NCBI GenBank assembly: GCA_024449915.1
Contig: JAMZAV010001850.1
Location: forward strand, 42,042 to 106,041
DNA from: Sweltsa coloradensis
Lineage: Eukaryota > Arthropoda > Insecta > Plecoptera > Chloroperlidae
DNA: 64,000 nt
Direction: 5' to 3'
Shown here: positions 33,326-43,907 of the stretch, in pieces
How the letters are laid out: each line of letters opens with the position of its first letter
Numbering within the stretch: the stretch's first letter is position 1
Made by a program: the position numbers and the translations under genes
The notes under the pieces: model-generated
Database searches by the model: none
What the model was told of the DNA's origin: nothing
What the model saw: only the letters and a program-made list of their open reading frames with translations

Positions 33326-36100
33326 AACAGGTTCTAATTCCCACGGTAAAAATTTAAATTTTATAGTCTTAGCGAATTCTCTTAATCTCCTCCCGCAGAA
33401 ACAGAGTTCTCTTAAAATATTAATTTTTTCTTGATTATCCTCGTTATTTTTAGTTCTACACCTCTCGATTTCCATTCTCGTTAAAAATATATGTTTTGTG
33501 TTATTTCTTTCATACTTTTATGAGGTAAAAAATACTGATCCTTTGTTTAAAAACTAGTAAAACGTGAAAAGAAGGAAAATTTATCAAAGAAACAAAGAAA
33601 CCGGGCTAATTTAAATCAACTAAAACAATGTTTTAAAAGGGGTGGAGTTTCACAAAGAAATCAGAGAAATCAGATCCAACCAATACTTATAAAATTCTCA
33701 TGTTCTAGGTTTTGAGATCAGTTCCTTGAAGATGGATAGAAGACAGGTATCACTTTACAGCCTTAAATTATTAGATCAATTTGACAGGAGATACACATTA
33801 CCATAGGTACTACGAAGTTACATGGATTGCGTTATGTTCAAAGCTATCCGAGATTCTACGAAGCTTTTAAATAAATCTAGTACATGCATTGAATGAAAGT
33901 CACGTTTTTCCAAGGCTTGGGATTTATTTTATCTTTGTTATATTACGTTTGTTTTAACCCTGTGGCATAATACACGAATGTTTCGGACATTGCCGAGGAA
34001 ATCTGTTGTACGCTTGTTCTAAAACCTCTATGAACAACAAGAAACATGCATTACTGCGTCTCCTTACAGGCTGTTGTATCGGCATACACCAATATATTTC
34101 CTATTCATCTCATTCTAAACACAAATCTTTGTCCTCAACACGCACACGTAAGGTAATACATACAGTTGAGATGATAAAAATCGATCATTGTTATGTTGTT
34201 TTTCATACATGCTTTGCTTTACTATATTGGTCATATGTATTTCCTCATTAAGCTTTTATTGCACTTGTGGAAAGAATAAAATTAAAAAAGGAAACACATA
34301 TTATGTTCATTTGGTTTTTGAGATCCAATAAACACTCTTATTCCAATTTTTAATCAATAAGTTAAGTGATCTTTAATTAAAATTATTTATACGTCCTTCC
34401 GAAGAGATTTTGAATGAATACATCAAATATTGCCTCGCCACTTCGTAAAAAGTAAAAACTAATAACAGGGATAATAAAATTTAATAAATATAATAATAAT
34501 AACTATCAGATATAAGTTTTAAATGTATTTTTTGTTTTCTTCCAATATAAAGTTTGATTTTACATTAATCAATTAGAGCGAATTATAGTTCAAAATTAGT
34601 ATTGCATTCTTTACATAAATAATGACTTGTTGCTACCAGAACACAAATGGCATTGTTAATTAGTCACGGTTTTCATATATCAAACAATACAATGATTATC
34701 ATAATAATTAGAATCTTAATTGCATTTAGAACGTGGATTCCCCGCGAAGTTTTGTGATCAATTATAACAATTTTGAGATATTCCTGAGTATACATATTAG
34801 TCACAACTATTTATAAAAAATATTCGCAAATTGGGTTTGGAATCATCATTTAGTTAGGACAATTTCACAATATATTTAGGATTATACTTCTACTATTTAG
34901 ATTGATAGCACTTAAAATATACACCTTTTCCTAAAAGTTTAATAACTCATAAAATCGATTAATCACAATGTAAAGATCGTAATCAAAAAACACATTCACA
35001 TTGTTATTCAAGAATAATATCGCGTGAACTATAATTGCTGGCTCTACCTTTAATGCGCAATGCGATCAATTTGCCGCACTTTAGACGAACATTTTCCATA
35101 ACTTTTTCATCCATAAAATCCCTTTGAAACATTTAAAAGTCAATCAAAGTCACAAATATAATTTGATCGGACAACAACTTCTGGTATCAGATTATACATT
35201 TATGTTTTGACGAGCACATAAAATACAAATTTTTCCGTCACTTCACCAAACCACCTTCCCAATCCATTAGTAACAATAATTTAAAAACCATCCACACGTC
35301 AATACCAAATAATAATTTAACTCTTGCATTACCCTCTAACCAAACGTGATGACTTTTGGCATGGACTGTACCTAGTTTGACGTGGTGCACTCTAAACGTC
35401 ATCACACATGACGCCTGTCACAGCAAGATGTGATGTCGTTGCTGTAATTTCCTCACATTCGGTGTAACTGGAATCTAGTATTATAGGCGGATCTAGTCGT
35501 CAGCGATCAACCCTCCTGCACCACTCGAAGATATGCGAGCTCGAGGTGCGGGCAAGAAGGAGCTAAGTAGCGCTGATATCCATGACGTGGGGTGATGGGT
35601 TCAATGTGGTGGGTTGAGTCTAGAACGCATTTCAATTTTCAACATTATATTTTTAAAATTGGGCCCTGGCTCCAAGTAAAGTACCGGTGATGAAACGTTG
35701 TGTGAAAGGACAGAATACCAATTGAATAATAGGGAATTTGCATAAGTTCCACATATCGGTAAAAGTATGTGCAATCTGTAGATAATCGTTTACAATGATA
35801 TAAACGATAATTTAAGGTATTATAAAGTTAATCGTTCAATATCTATTGAGGGTCAAAGTTTGACCTTTTAAATTTCCCGCACATTTATTTTGAAACGGCT
35901 GCCTACGTCACCAGCCTTCATGACAAACACGGCCGCCTAGATAAACAACGAAATTCCCTCCTTTTACCAAAGTCTTTGGTTCACACAACAATGGCCAACA
36001 ATAAACAACAGTTGATGTCCTTTACCAAGTTTTATAATCAACATTGTGTTTTTACTTATTATCAATTAAAATGCGGTTAAATCTTACGTTGTAATATTAC
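33326..36100. other. Long AT-rich stretch, no gene recognised
   Basis: Only short open frames occur. A GC-richer patch at 35340-35620 has several TGACGT/ACGTCA-like sequences (for example AAACGTCATCACACATGACG), but nothing ties it to a transcript. Confidence 0.4.
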
Positions 36101-36298
36101 TAAGGCCCGGTATTTCAATCTCCAGTTAATGTGGCTACTAACTACTTGGCAGTTAAATTTAACAACCACTTATAACTGCCAGTTAACATTTTTGTGTATT
36201 TCAATTACATTTTACTTGGCAGTCAGCTACTGAGGACCTCCCCCGAGCTGTGATTGGTTCAAGTGCTTCAGATCCTATTTTACAGCCGGGTAAATGTG

Positions 36299-36362
36299 TG
36301 GTTTTGAACAGGGTCCACTAGATACTTATGCTGTTAGGTATCTAGTGGACCCTGGTTTTGAA
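36299..36362. repeat. Perfect 17-bp-stem hairpin flanked by a 10-bp direct repeat
   Basis: CAGGGTCCACTAGATAC (36309-36325) is the exact inverse of GTATCTAGTGGACCCTG (36338-36354), with a 12-nt loop. TGGTTTTGAA stands on both sides (36299-36308 and 36353-36362), as if a 44-bp hairpin had been inserted with a target duplication. Confidence 0.85.
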
Positions 36363-36650
36363 TAGAATTGCCATTACAAGGCTGTGAAACGAATATAGGT
36401 TATGTTTACCGTGTTTACTTTTCGTCTCGTGACAGTTATCAAGGTCTAGGCTAGGCTACTCCCAAATTACCAATTATTATTAATTACAATGGACAAAGAA
36501 TCGAAAAGACATCAAGAGTGTTTTTTTCATCCATAAAATTTTCATACAAATCAACTCTTGGAAGAATGAAGTTATTTAGAAAAATAGCCTGCTGTAATAA
36601 AAAACGTATCTAAAACATGTTATGAAGTTTAGACCCTAGAATCAGATCTA

Positions 36651-37035
36651 AACAGTGAGGTAGGTAGGCCTAGAGTAGGTAAATAAAGAAACCCTGGCAA
36701 AGCTTGAAATCTAATTAATTTTACTGTACCTTTGACTGTAGGCTACCCTAGCAAGCCTTATGTGGCATTAGGGCCTAGGCCAAGCTACAAAGTAGGACTG
36801 GGGCCTACGCCTAGACCTTATTACTTATTAGTAATATACTACTTGGACCCAGGGCTAGGCCTTTAGCTACGTGTGAAACTATAGTATAGTCTAGGCCTAG
36901 ATGTTGGCCTAGGCCTAGGGGATAGACCTAGTAGGCCAACTGGGACTGGGGCCTAGGCCTCATGTGGGACTAGGAAATAGGTTTATGTCAAGTCTAGGTC
37001 AATTAATGGGCATGTATGTAGGCCTAGGCCTACCT
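36651..37035. repeat. GGCCTA/TAGGCC-rich cluster
   Basis: At least a dozen TAGGCCTA-type words in about 380 bp, often overlapping into the palindrome TAGGCCTAGGCCTA. The same word enriches parts of the 2.87-kb segments (55620-55920 and 63000-63300). No reading frame is implied. Confidence 0.75.
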
Positions 37036-37808
37036 AGTGATTGAAGCCTGTCTGTTGTTGTCAGAAGGTTACAAGGTACTATTATACACTTCGTTGGGCC
37101 ACTGTGTTATGATATGCAAAACCCCATACAAAAATCTGTCATCCCAATAGGTAAAATTATCGATTCGTTGGCGAGATCCATTACGCCTTCTTGGCCGTTC
37201 AATAAAGTTAATAAAATTTACAGTCTTCTTCTTCATCAGGAAATTTAAAAAGCCTCAACTACATCAACTGAACCAACATAACCTTAAACTCTACCAGCCG
37301 CCATCTTTATACACACATTTATCTGTCAGTTAAAGTTTAACCAGCACCTCATCTACCAGTTAGTTTACTTGCCAGTTAGGACCCAATTTAACTTCCAGAT
37401 AAGCTAACTGGCAGTGGAAATACACCTAATCCGACTTAACTGGCACATAAATTTACTTGCCACTTTAACTGGACATTGAAATACCGGGCCTAAATCTATA
37501 AAATAAAATAGTAAGCATATTAGAACAATCTAGATGTCAAAATATGCTTCCACAGCCAAGATAATCTCCGAAAGCGAATAACTTGATATATCGTTACGTG
37601 ATTGGTTGATAGAAGCCATGAAGGCTGGTGATGTAAGACCCGTTATTTCCCGCCAAAATATGTAGGAAACTTTCACCTTTGTTTTATAAAAGAAAATATT
37701 CTCAAAATCAAGAAAAAAAAATTTTGTGTAAAGGAAGGTGGCTTTCACCCAGTAAAACCATAAAATAATGTTATGCAAATTCCCTATTGTATGAAACTGG
37801 ACATTTTT

Positions 37809-37908
37809 GTGGCTTGTTTGTCCTGCGGTTAGAGATTCTGCTTCCAATGCAAAAGGTCCAGGGTTCGATTCCCGCTTTGAGCAGAAGTTTTTTAACTTCT
37901 TATAAGAT
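37809..37908 (+). repeat. SINE-A copy 4, head only
   Basis: GGCTTGTTTGTCCTGCGGTT (A box) and AGGGTTCGATTCCCGC (B box), then TGAGCAGAAG and ACTTCTTATAAG. The body stops here. 3' parts of SINE-A occur nearby at 38056 (minus) and 38325 (plus). Confidence 0.8.
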
Positions 37909-38055
37909 TCCAATCAATACATTCAATACATTCATCTTTCTTCTTACGAATGTACAAATAGGGTTGTTGTTGACTCTCATATGTTGCTTCTAGTTATATT
38001 ACTTATTCTGATTGCATAAAACACTTTTTAATTAAATATAAATAAATAAATCCGT

Positions 38056-38170
38056 TTTTAGAGACTACCCACTCAGCCACACAACTGATTTTCAGTGGGG
38101 GACAGTAAAACAAAGTGAACAAGCCAACCCTGTAGGCCCCGACGCAATTAATTGTGAGCCAGTCAACAAG
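38056..38170 (-). repeat. SINE-A 3' part, inverted
   Basis: On the minus strand: TCGGGGCCTACAGGGTTGGC, CCCCCACTGAAAATCAGTTG and GTGGCTGAGTGGGTAGTCTC, the last blocks of SINE-A. Confidence 0.75.
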
Positions 38171-38324
38171 GGGGGCCTCCCATATTTTTTCTAGGTTTTA
38201 TGCAGTTGAGGTATATACTTCGTTAACAAAATTTGTTTCTGAATAGATTTTATGGGTATAAATTAAATGAACGAAAAAAATGACTTTTTAACCGTGATAG
38301 CAAAGAGGCACAAAATAATTTCTA

Positions 38325-38525
38325 TGGTTGTTCCGAATTGACCTTGTTGGTTCTGGCACCGGCCGCGGGTAGAATCGTGTCCAGCTTGTTTGGTCAGTGT
38401 TTTCTATTTTAAAATTCTGGTCTCTACTTGGTAATTAATTGCTCGTCGATGGCGTCGGCGCCGACAAGGTTGGCTTGAACTGCTAAATATCTTTACTGAA
38501 AATCAGTTGTGACTGGGTAGACTAA
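38325..38525 (+). repeat. SINE-A 3' part, direct
   Basis: GTTGTTCCGAATTGACCTTG, TGGTTCTGGCACCGGCCGCG, CTCGTCGATGGCGTCGGCGC and CAAGGTTGGCTTG, ending GACTGGGTAGACT. With the head at 37809 it could be one copy split by an insertion that contains the inverted fragment. Confidence 0.75.
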
Positions 38526-38653
38526 ATTCGAATTGATTTTAATTTTAATTATCAATAAATCCAATTAAAATATACTACTAAAACTTTTCGATTTCATACC
38601 ATAAACCCACATTTAGGTTACATTAAACACGATACTAATGTATAATAATTTTT

Positions 38654-38902
38654 GTGGGAAGCCTGCCCAGGGTGCAATTCATGCCCCTCTTGAGGTGTCT
38701 CACTAGGTGTTGCGAATAGGACAATTGTGAAGGAATGTCCGAGGGCTGTTTTTAAGAGGACTCAATCCCTTGCATTCGTATTAACGACTTAGGACAACCT
38801 CGGAAAAAACCTTCAGTCAGGATTGACGGTGTCGACGGGGTTCGAACCCGGGACCTCCCGAATCAGAGTCGCGCGCTTAACGCTCGAGCCATCACTGTCG
38901 GT
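38654..38902 (-). repeat. SINE-B copy 2, well preserved
   Basis: On the minus strand: GTGATGGCTCGAGCGTTAAG (A box), CGGGTTCGAACCCCGTCG (B box), CAATCCTGACTGAAGG, CCTCTTAAAAACAGCCCTCG, GACATTCCTTCACAATTG and CACCTCAAGAGGGGCATG. No long A or simple-repeat tail is obvious at the 38654 end. Confidence 0.83.
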
Positions 38903-38968
38903 GATCCTCATGTACTGTCACCCTTGCATCTTACGGAGAACAAGTTTAAAAAAAGTAATTTATTAGTA

Positions 38969-39235
38969 TTTTATTTTATTTATTTATTTATTTATTTATT
39001 TAACGTCTATCCTATTCAGTTAAAAACTGATTTAAAAAAGAGGACAACTTACAAATGTTTTATAGTTGAAATATGTTTAATGTCGTATTAACGTGATATT
39101 TAGACCTCACCCTACATCTTCACTCTTCTTCCATTCTCTTCTGCTTGGTAACCAAGTCCCTTCACTTCTCCCGATCTTCCCGCCGTCTTCCAAACTCTAT
39201 CTCCTCCCCAGACAACAATGTCAACAAAAAAGCTA
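38969..39235 (-). pseudogene. LINE 3' end: C-terminal relic, 3' UTR and TAAA tail
   Basis: On the minus strand, 39235 to about 39110 keeps codons like GRRREDREKWRDLVTKQKR, which matches the DR-x-KWR-x-LV tail of Jockey/CR1-type polymerases (compare 29763 and 44345). About 60 bp downstream come AAGTTGTCCTCTTTTTT, the CAGTTTTTAACTG hairpin and a (TAAA)n tail. This is the only copy in which a coding relic and the hairpin/tail family stand together, so it suggests that the other tail copies (6885, 14214, 15462, 21065) are 5'-truncated LINE copies. Confidence 0.6.
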
Positions 39236-39237
39236 AA

Positions 39238-39256
39238 TTTGGTGGAGGTGCCGGGT
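39238..39256 (+). repeat. GGTGGAGGTGCCGGGT motif, copy 4
   Basis: TTTGGTGGAGGTGCCGGGT, followed by TTACTAAATGAATTTAAAAC. Similarity to the copy at 39562 continues for ~25 bp on the right and ~15 bp on the left. Confidence 0.8.
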
Positions 39257-39561
39257 TTACTAAATGAATTTAAAACATCTAAAATCTCATTAAAAATAGA
39301 ACTAAGTACACATAAAGGATTTTCTTTGTCATTATTTCACACTGGTTAACACAAGACTGCTGGAAGAGCACGGGAAAAACCAGTCTTTAATACATAGGGT
39401 TTGTTCAAGAACTCTTTAAACCACTGATTTTCACCGTAAAAAATTATAATTTTACTGGAGGTTAATATGCGGTTGTCTCTTAAATATATAATTTAATATT
39501 ATAATTATTATTAACAAGGATTATAATGTAAGAAACCACTATATGAACAAAAAAAGGTGTA

Positions 39562-39580
39562 TTTGGTGGAGGTGCCGGGT
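39562..39580 (+). repeat. GGTGGAGGTGCCGGGT motif, copy 5
   Basis: TTTGGTGGAGGTGCCGGGT again, followed by GTAACAAATAATTTTAAACC and preceded by AACAAAAAAAGGTGTA. It lies in the same orientation as, and 324 bp from, the copy at 39238. Confidence 0.8.
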
Positions 39581-39640
39581 GTAACAAATAATTTTAAACC
39601 CTCTTATACCTTTAAGTCATCCTCAAAGCGGCATGTCTGC

Positions 39641-40012
39641 GTGCCAGTGATCCAGCGGTTAAGCCGCGGTCGCTTAGCCGGTTCCCATTCACAACACCGA
39701 AGTTAAGCAACCTTTGGGCGTGGTCAGGGGTAGAGTGGGTGACCGCTCTGCCCTGAAACTCACGTACACCTCTGGTTAGAGCAGATGGAGGTTTCGAGAG
39801 CTAGTGTAACGGCTTCCTTCTCCTCGACGTCTGCTCGGCAATCTGGGCTAGTGGAGGAACCTATATGACTGTCAAGGTTACACCGTCCTTTCGGATGGGA
39901 CGTAAAGCCGTTGCTCCTCTTGGTACTTTTAGTTAGGAGTAGGCTACGTGCCGGTACCAAGTTTCACCTCCTTCATTCTCTTTTAAATTTGCACTTTGCA
40001 CTTTGCACTCAC
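39641..40012 (+). repeat. 5S-rRNA-derived SINE, copy 2
   Basis: CACCGAAGTTAAGCAACC, GGGCGTGGTCAGGGGTAG and GTGGGTGACCGCTCTGCC give the 5S-like head. The body matches copy 1 (4631) through GAGGAACCTATATGACTGTC, CACCGTCCTTTCGGATGGGA, CGTAAAGCCGTTG and GTAGGCTACGTGCCGGTACC. The tail is a GCACTTT repeat (GCACTTTGCACTTTGCACT) rather than AATC. Confidence 0.88.
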
Positions 40013-40285
40013 TATTACACTTTCACAAATTTGCACAAATTTCTAATAGAGACTTAGTAATATTTATAAGTAAAAATTAGCCCTGGGGGTCTATTTAATA
40101 AGTGGTCACTGCCGATCGACAAGTTTTCACATGTGATATTGTATTTTCAAAGTTGTTGCTGTCGTTCAACTTTTGTCGCACGAGTTAGTAAATAGACCCC
40201 CCTACCCATCAGAGTTTCAATTTCTATCAGCTCTGAAGTCCAAATCAAATGAAATACAAGGGTTTATTTAATAACTCTTTGGACC

Positions 40286-42105
40286 ATAGTCCGGGGTTTA
40301 TCCAAGTTGACCTAGGACAAATTGCAACAGAAGCAAATTTGGTATCATTGGATTCAGAACAAAAAACTAAATAACCCATAAGGAAACCCCTAAAATCCCC
40401 ATAAGGTTGGGTGGGTCTAATCATCCCCTAAATGAAAATGTAATAAAATTGAATTTTAAAAAAATGTGTGTTTTAAACCTAGTATCCATGGTATGTGATC
40501 AAAGCTTTTTCAAGGGTATTTCGAAAAAAAATATATCAATTGTTCAAAATTAATTTTGTGTCCAGCAGAGGTCAATGAAAGTCAAATTTTGTATTTTTTC
40601 AATGTTATTTGGTAAACGTTTTTCTATTGGCACAATTATGTTTTATGATTGTCTTATTGTTGTAAATAATTAGTAAATAGGCCACACTTGATATGGTATA
40701 AGTCAATAATGGCAGAAAAAGGTTATTATTACAATCTGTAGGGCCAATAACCTACGAGTATGTAGTCAAAAATCTGTTTACTTACATTAAGGCGCACTCA
40801 AATCATGTTACGTAATAATTTAATTCGCCGATAGAGGTTTCTCACGTACTACACATCAAGACTATATTTTGGGACGTACCTGGATTAAAACCCACACTTT
40901 AAAATCCTTACTGAAGATTTTATTCATGGATTTCCTTAAATATATTTGGTAAAATCTCAGATTAAGCCCCGTAATATAGCCCTTGGATATGTTATTTCCA
41001 CCAAATTTCTACCCCATAACTAGTAGACATTAAGGTTGTCTACAGGGAGATTTCATTTCGCAAAACCTATTACCTAGGTGCCCGTTATAGGGTACTGTAC
41101 ACTCAGGTACCTTGTAAAAAAAAACGCGTTTTTTTGCGTTTTAGGGGTGTTTCCAAGCCTCCATGAAACGTGAAATGAACTTTGAATACGTCAATATCAG
41201 AGCTATTTAGGTCAACCCATGCTAATTTTTGTTGGAGTGCGATCATTCCTTCTGAGTTAAAAATGGGATGGAAAAATTATCAAAATCGCTTTTTTAACTC
41301 CTCTGCCAGCCCTATAGCGGGCACCTGGGTAATAGGTTTTGCGAAATAAAATCTCCCCGTAGACAACCTCAATGCTTACTACTTATGGGGTGTAAGTTTG
41401 GTGTAAATTACATATCCAAGGGCTATATTAAGGGTCTTAATCTCAGATTTTACCAAATATATTTAAGGAAATCCATGAATAAAATCTTCAGTAAGGATTT
41501 TAAAGTGTGGGTTTTAATCCAGGTACGTCCCAAAATATAGTCTTGATGTGTAGAACGTGGGAAACCTCTATCGGCGAATTACATTATTACGTAACATGAT
41601 TTTTTAACACATTTTTGACAACATACTCGTAGGTTATTGGCCCTACAGATTGTAATAATAACCTTTTTCTGCCATTATTGACTTATACCATATCAAGTGT
41701 GGCCTAATTACTAATTATTTACAACAATGAGACAATCTTAAAACATTATTGTGCCAATAGAAAAACGTTTACCAAATTACATTAAAAAAAATACAAAATT
41801 TGACCTTCATTGACCTCTGCTGGACACAAAATTAATTTGGACAATTGATATATTTTTTATTCGAAATACCCTTGAAAAAGGTTTGATAACATACCATTGA
41901 TACTAGGTTTCAAACAGACATTTTTTAAAATTCAATTTTATTACATTTTCATTTAGGGGATGATTTGACCCACCCACCCTATGGGGTTTTTAGGGGTTTC
42001 TTTATGGGTTATTAAGTTTTTTTATGAATCCAATGATACCAAATTCGCTTCTGTTGCAATTTGTCCTAGCTTCGGCCTCAAATTTGAGTGTAGACCCCGG
42101 ACTAT
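40286..42105. mobile_element. 1.8-kb foldback element with a repeat in its loop
   Basis: Left arm 40286-~41097 (ATAGTCCGGGGT, then GGACAAATTGCAACAGAAGC) and right arm ~41313-42105 (inverse, ending GACCCCGGACTAT) are inverted copies about 800 bp long with scattered differences. The 215-bp loop is a diverged copy of the GTGCCCGTTA module. A frame of 93 codons crosses the right end but belongs to the repeat and shows no family features. Confidence 0.88.
41083..41325 (+). repeat. GTGCCCGTTA module, copy 4, in the foldback loop
   Basis: Starts CCTAGGTGCCCGTTATAGGG and ends CCCTATAGCGGGCACCTGGG, so here the module is bounded by its own inverted head. Inner blocks CATGAAACGTGAAATGAAC and ATCATTCCTTCTGAG match the copies at 1, 26888 and 27850. 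Confidence 0.7.
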
Positions 42106-42129
42106 AATTTGGCTTACTTTGTTTATTTC

Positions 42130-42355
42130 TCGTTTTGGTTTGTCGGGAAACACTCATCTAGGTGTAATTGTTATTTTTTACTACAATTCAGAAATTGAAA
42201 TAGTCCGCCCCAACCGGGAATCGAACCACGGGTTTCCCGCATTCCAAGCAAACGTCTTCTAGTGGTTAAGGCGCCTGCCTGGAATGCGGGAGACCCGTGG
42301 TTCGAATCCCGGTTGGGTAGGGCATTTTAATTTCTGAATTGTAGTAAATGATTAC
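42130..42355 (+). repeat. tRNA-Ser-like hairpin element, copy 2
   Basis: CTAGTGGTTAAGGCGCCTGC (A box region), the arm CCTGC-CTGGAAT-GCGGG with anticodon position GGA (Ser), and GTGGTTCGAATCCCGG (B box). An antisense copy of the 3' half of this tRNA-like sequence lies immediately upstream (42180-42253), so 42180-42345 folds into a stem of about 70 bp with a 25-nt loop. The ends carry ACTACAATTCAGAAATT and its inverse. It sits just outside the 1.8-kb foldback. A normal tRNA acceptor stem is not formed. Confidence 0.8.
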
Positions 42356-43827
42356 TTTGTTTAGTTTATTCACATAATAATGATATACTTTTATTCTTCT
42401 CTGTAGCCAATGCTGTTGCATCATCACACAGAATAAGACTCAATTGATTAATAAATTTGATCTTTTGATTTAATTGATGATCGTACCAGTGAATCTCGAA
42501 TCTTGGCTTATATTATTGTAAATAACAATATTACTACAAATCTTTTTGTTTTTCTTTCGATATGAATTCTTTCGACTTGTTTTCGGTTACAATTAAAAAA
42601 TATTATAATTATAAAATATTAATTTTAAACGATATTTTTATATTGCTATTTCATTTCAGTCCATTGGTACACAGTATGCATTAAAACGTAATCTACGAAC
42701 TTTTAACCAAGGCCATAGTAAAAACACACACACACACAAAATGAATTTTCATGTGAAGCTTAAACCTGATGACGGGTGGGGTAGATTCACCCGAAAATAA
42801 ATTTTAAAGAAAGTAGTGGCCTTGGTCATAAAAAATTTTTAGTTTACGTTTTAATATTTGTCAGGCCAATGAGCTTTTTTTATAGAATATTGTTGAGGTG
42901 TTTTGTCACCGATAATACAAAATTACTAATGAATGCACACGTAAACAATATAAATATTTATTTAGTTAAACCAAGGTCCTCCAACTCCCTATACCGCCCT
43001 GGGTTAAATAAAAAGTCGGTTTTTGGCGTTGGGAATCTAACGTTCCGCGCGACTCTGTGTGACGATTGATGGAACTACTTCAATAAAAGTACGTCACTTT
43101 TCTACTAGTAGTTAACAGTCGATGAAAACAAATGGCGGAAACGTCAAAATATTAAATACGATCGAATGTTGGCGAATGTTTTGGCATAAAGCAAACTCTC
43201 TTTATTAATGAGGATATTTCTGATGGAGTAGACCTAAGCTTAGGAGCTAGGCCGACAATATGTATTGTTCAAGATTTCGATTTGAGTGCCTAGGGCGTAC
43301 TTACGTCTGAAAACTGTATTGTGGCCTTGGGCCTAGGCTACACTTACGTCCGTTAGGCTTGAACAAGGCATATCTCAAATTATTTCGCACGAAAATGTCA
43401 CTGACGCCTGCGCAACACTTTATAGTACAATAATAAATCAAAAGTAAATCGTTTTAAAAGACGAGGGCCCAGGGCTAATATGATTGAAATAAAATTAAAG
43501 TTTGACGTTTCGTCTGTTGTTTGTTGATTTCAGCGTCACTGCACATCGATAATCTACTGACCGTATTTAGCGTGCAGTGCTTTTATTAGTTTCACATTGG
43601 AGCCGCTCTCCAGCGCGCAGGACGTTAGATTCCGTTTTGACTTGGGAGTAAGGGGACCTCCCCAAAGGGGAAACTTCTTTATCGACTCTGGTTAAACTCA
43701 GAATTATACGCATACAACATAAATGTTCAAACAGAAACAATAGCATTCGACGTTCTCGTATTGTCTTTGGTCCCTTCCAAGTCGGCATCCGAGCAAATAG
43801 TACTGTGCTGTCTGCTCCGCAGGCTTC
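42356..43827. other. Nothing firmly recognised; GC-richer from 43000
   Basis: A (CA)n run lies near 42727. The region 43000-43820 is GC-richer and contains AAATGGCGGAAACG and TTCCGCGCGACTCTG. Frames of 66-73 codons are open there, but no protein or splice structure is convincing. Confidence 0.4.
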
Positions 43828-43907
43828 AATCCAGGCTAGTGTAGATCCAGGCTAGTGTAGATCCAGGCTAGTGTAGATCCAGGCTAGTGTTCATCCAGTC
43901 TAGTGTC
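43828..43907 (+). repeat. Minisatellite, five 16-bp units
   Basis: Unit GATCCAGGCTAGTGTA. The middle copies are identical and the last is diverged (CATCCAGTCTAGTGTC). Confidence 0.9.

Larger units (their letters stand above)
36101..37493. mobile_element. PIF/Harbinger-like MITE with TAA target duplications
   Basis: The element 36104-37490 has inverted ends GGCCCGGTATTTCAAT...ATTGAAATACCGGGCC and is flanked on both sides by TAA (36101-36103 and 37491-37493). A 3-bp TWA duplication with GG-starting termini is usual for PIF/Harbinger. Inside each end are repeated subterminal words of the type AACTGGCAGTTAA and TTACTTGCCA. No transposase is encoded in the 1387 bp. The middle carries a GGCCTA-rich cluster and a perfect hairpin insertion. 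A right-end fragment of the family is at 13153. Confidence 0.82.

Noticed and set aside
35340..35620. Promoter with CRE-like sites (TGACGT/ACGTCA)
   Set aside because: Several such words are present, but there is no downstream exon, initiator or TATA arrangement that I can support.
37530..37913. 127-codon minus-strand frame
   Set aside because: Runs through the antisense of a SINE-A head (the CSKRESNPGPFALE stretch is the translated B-box region), a frequent false prediction.
42261..42325. Functional tRNA-Ser gene
   Set aside because: Anticodon arm and B box are good, but the acceptor stem does not form and the sequence is part of a palindromic repeat with another copy at 7.3 kb.
43567..43788. 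73-codon minus-strand frame in a GC-richer region
   Set aside because: No family similarity and no splice structure. GC content alone is not enough.
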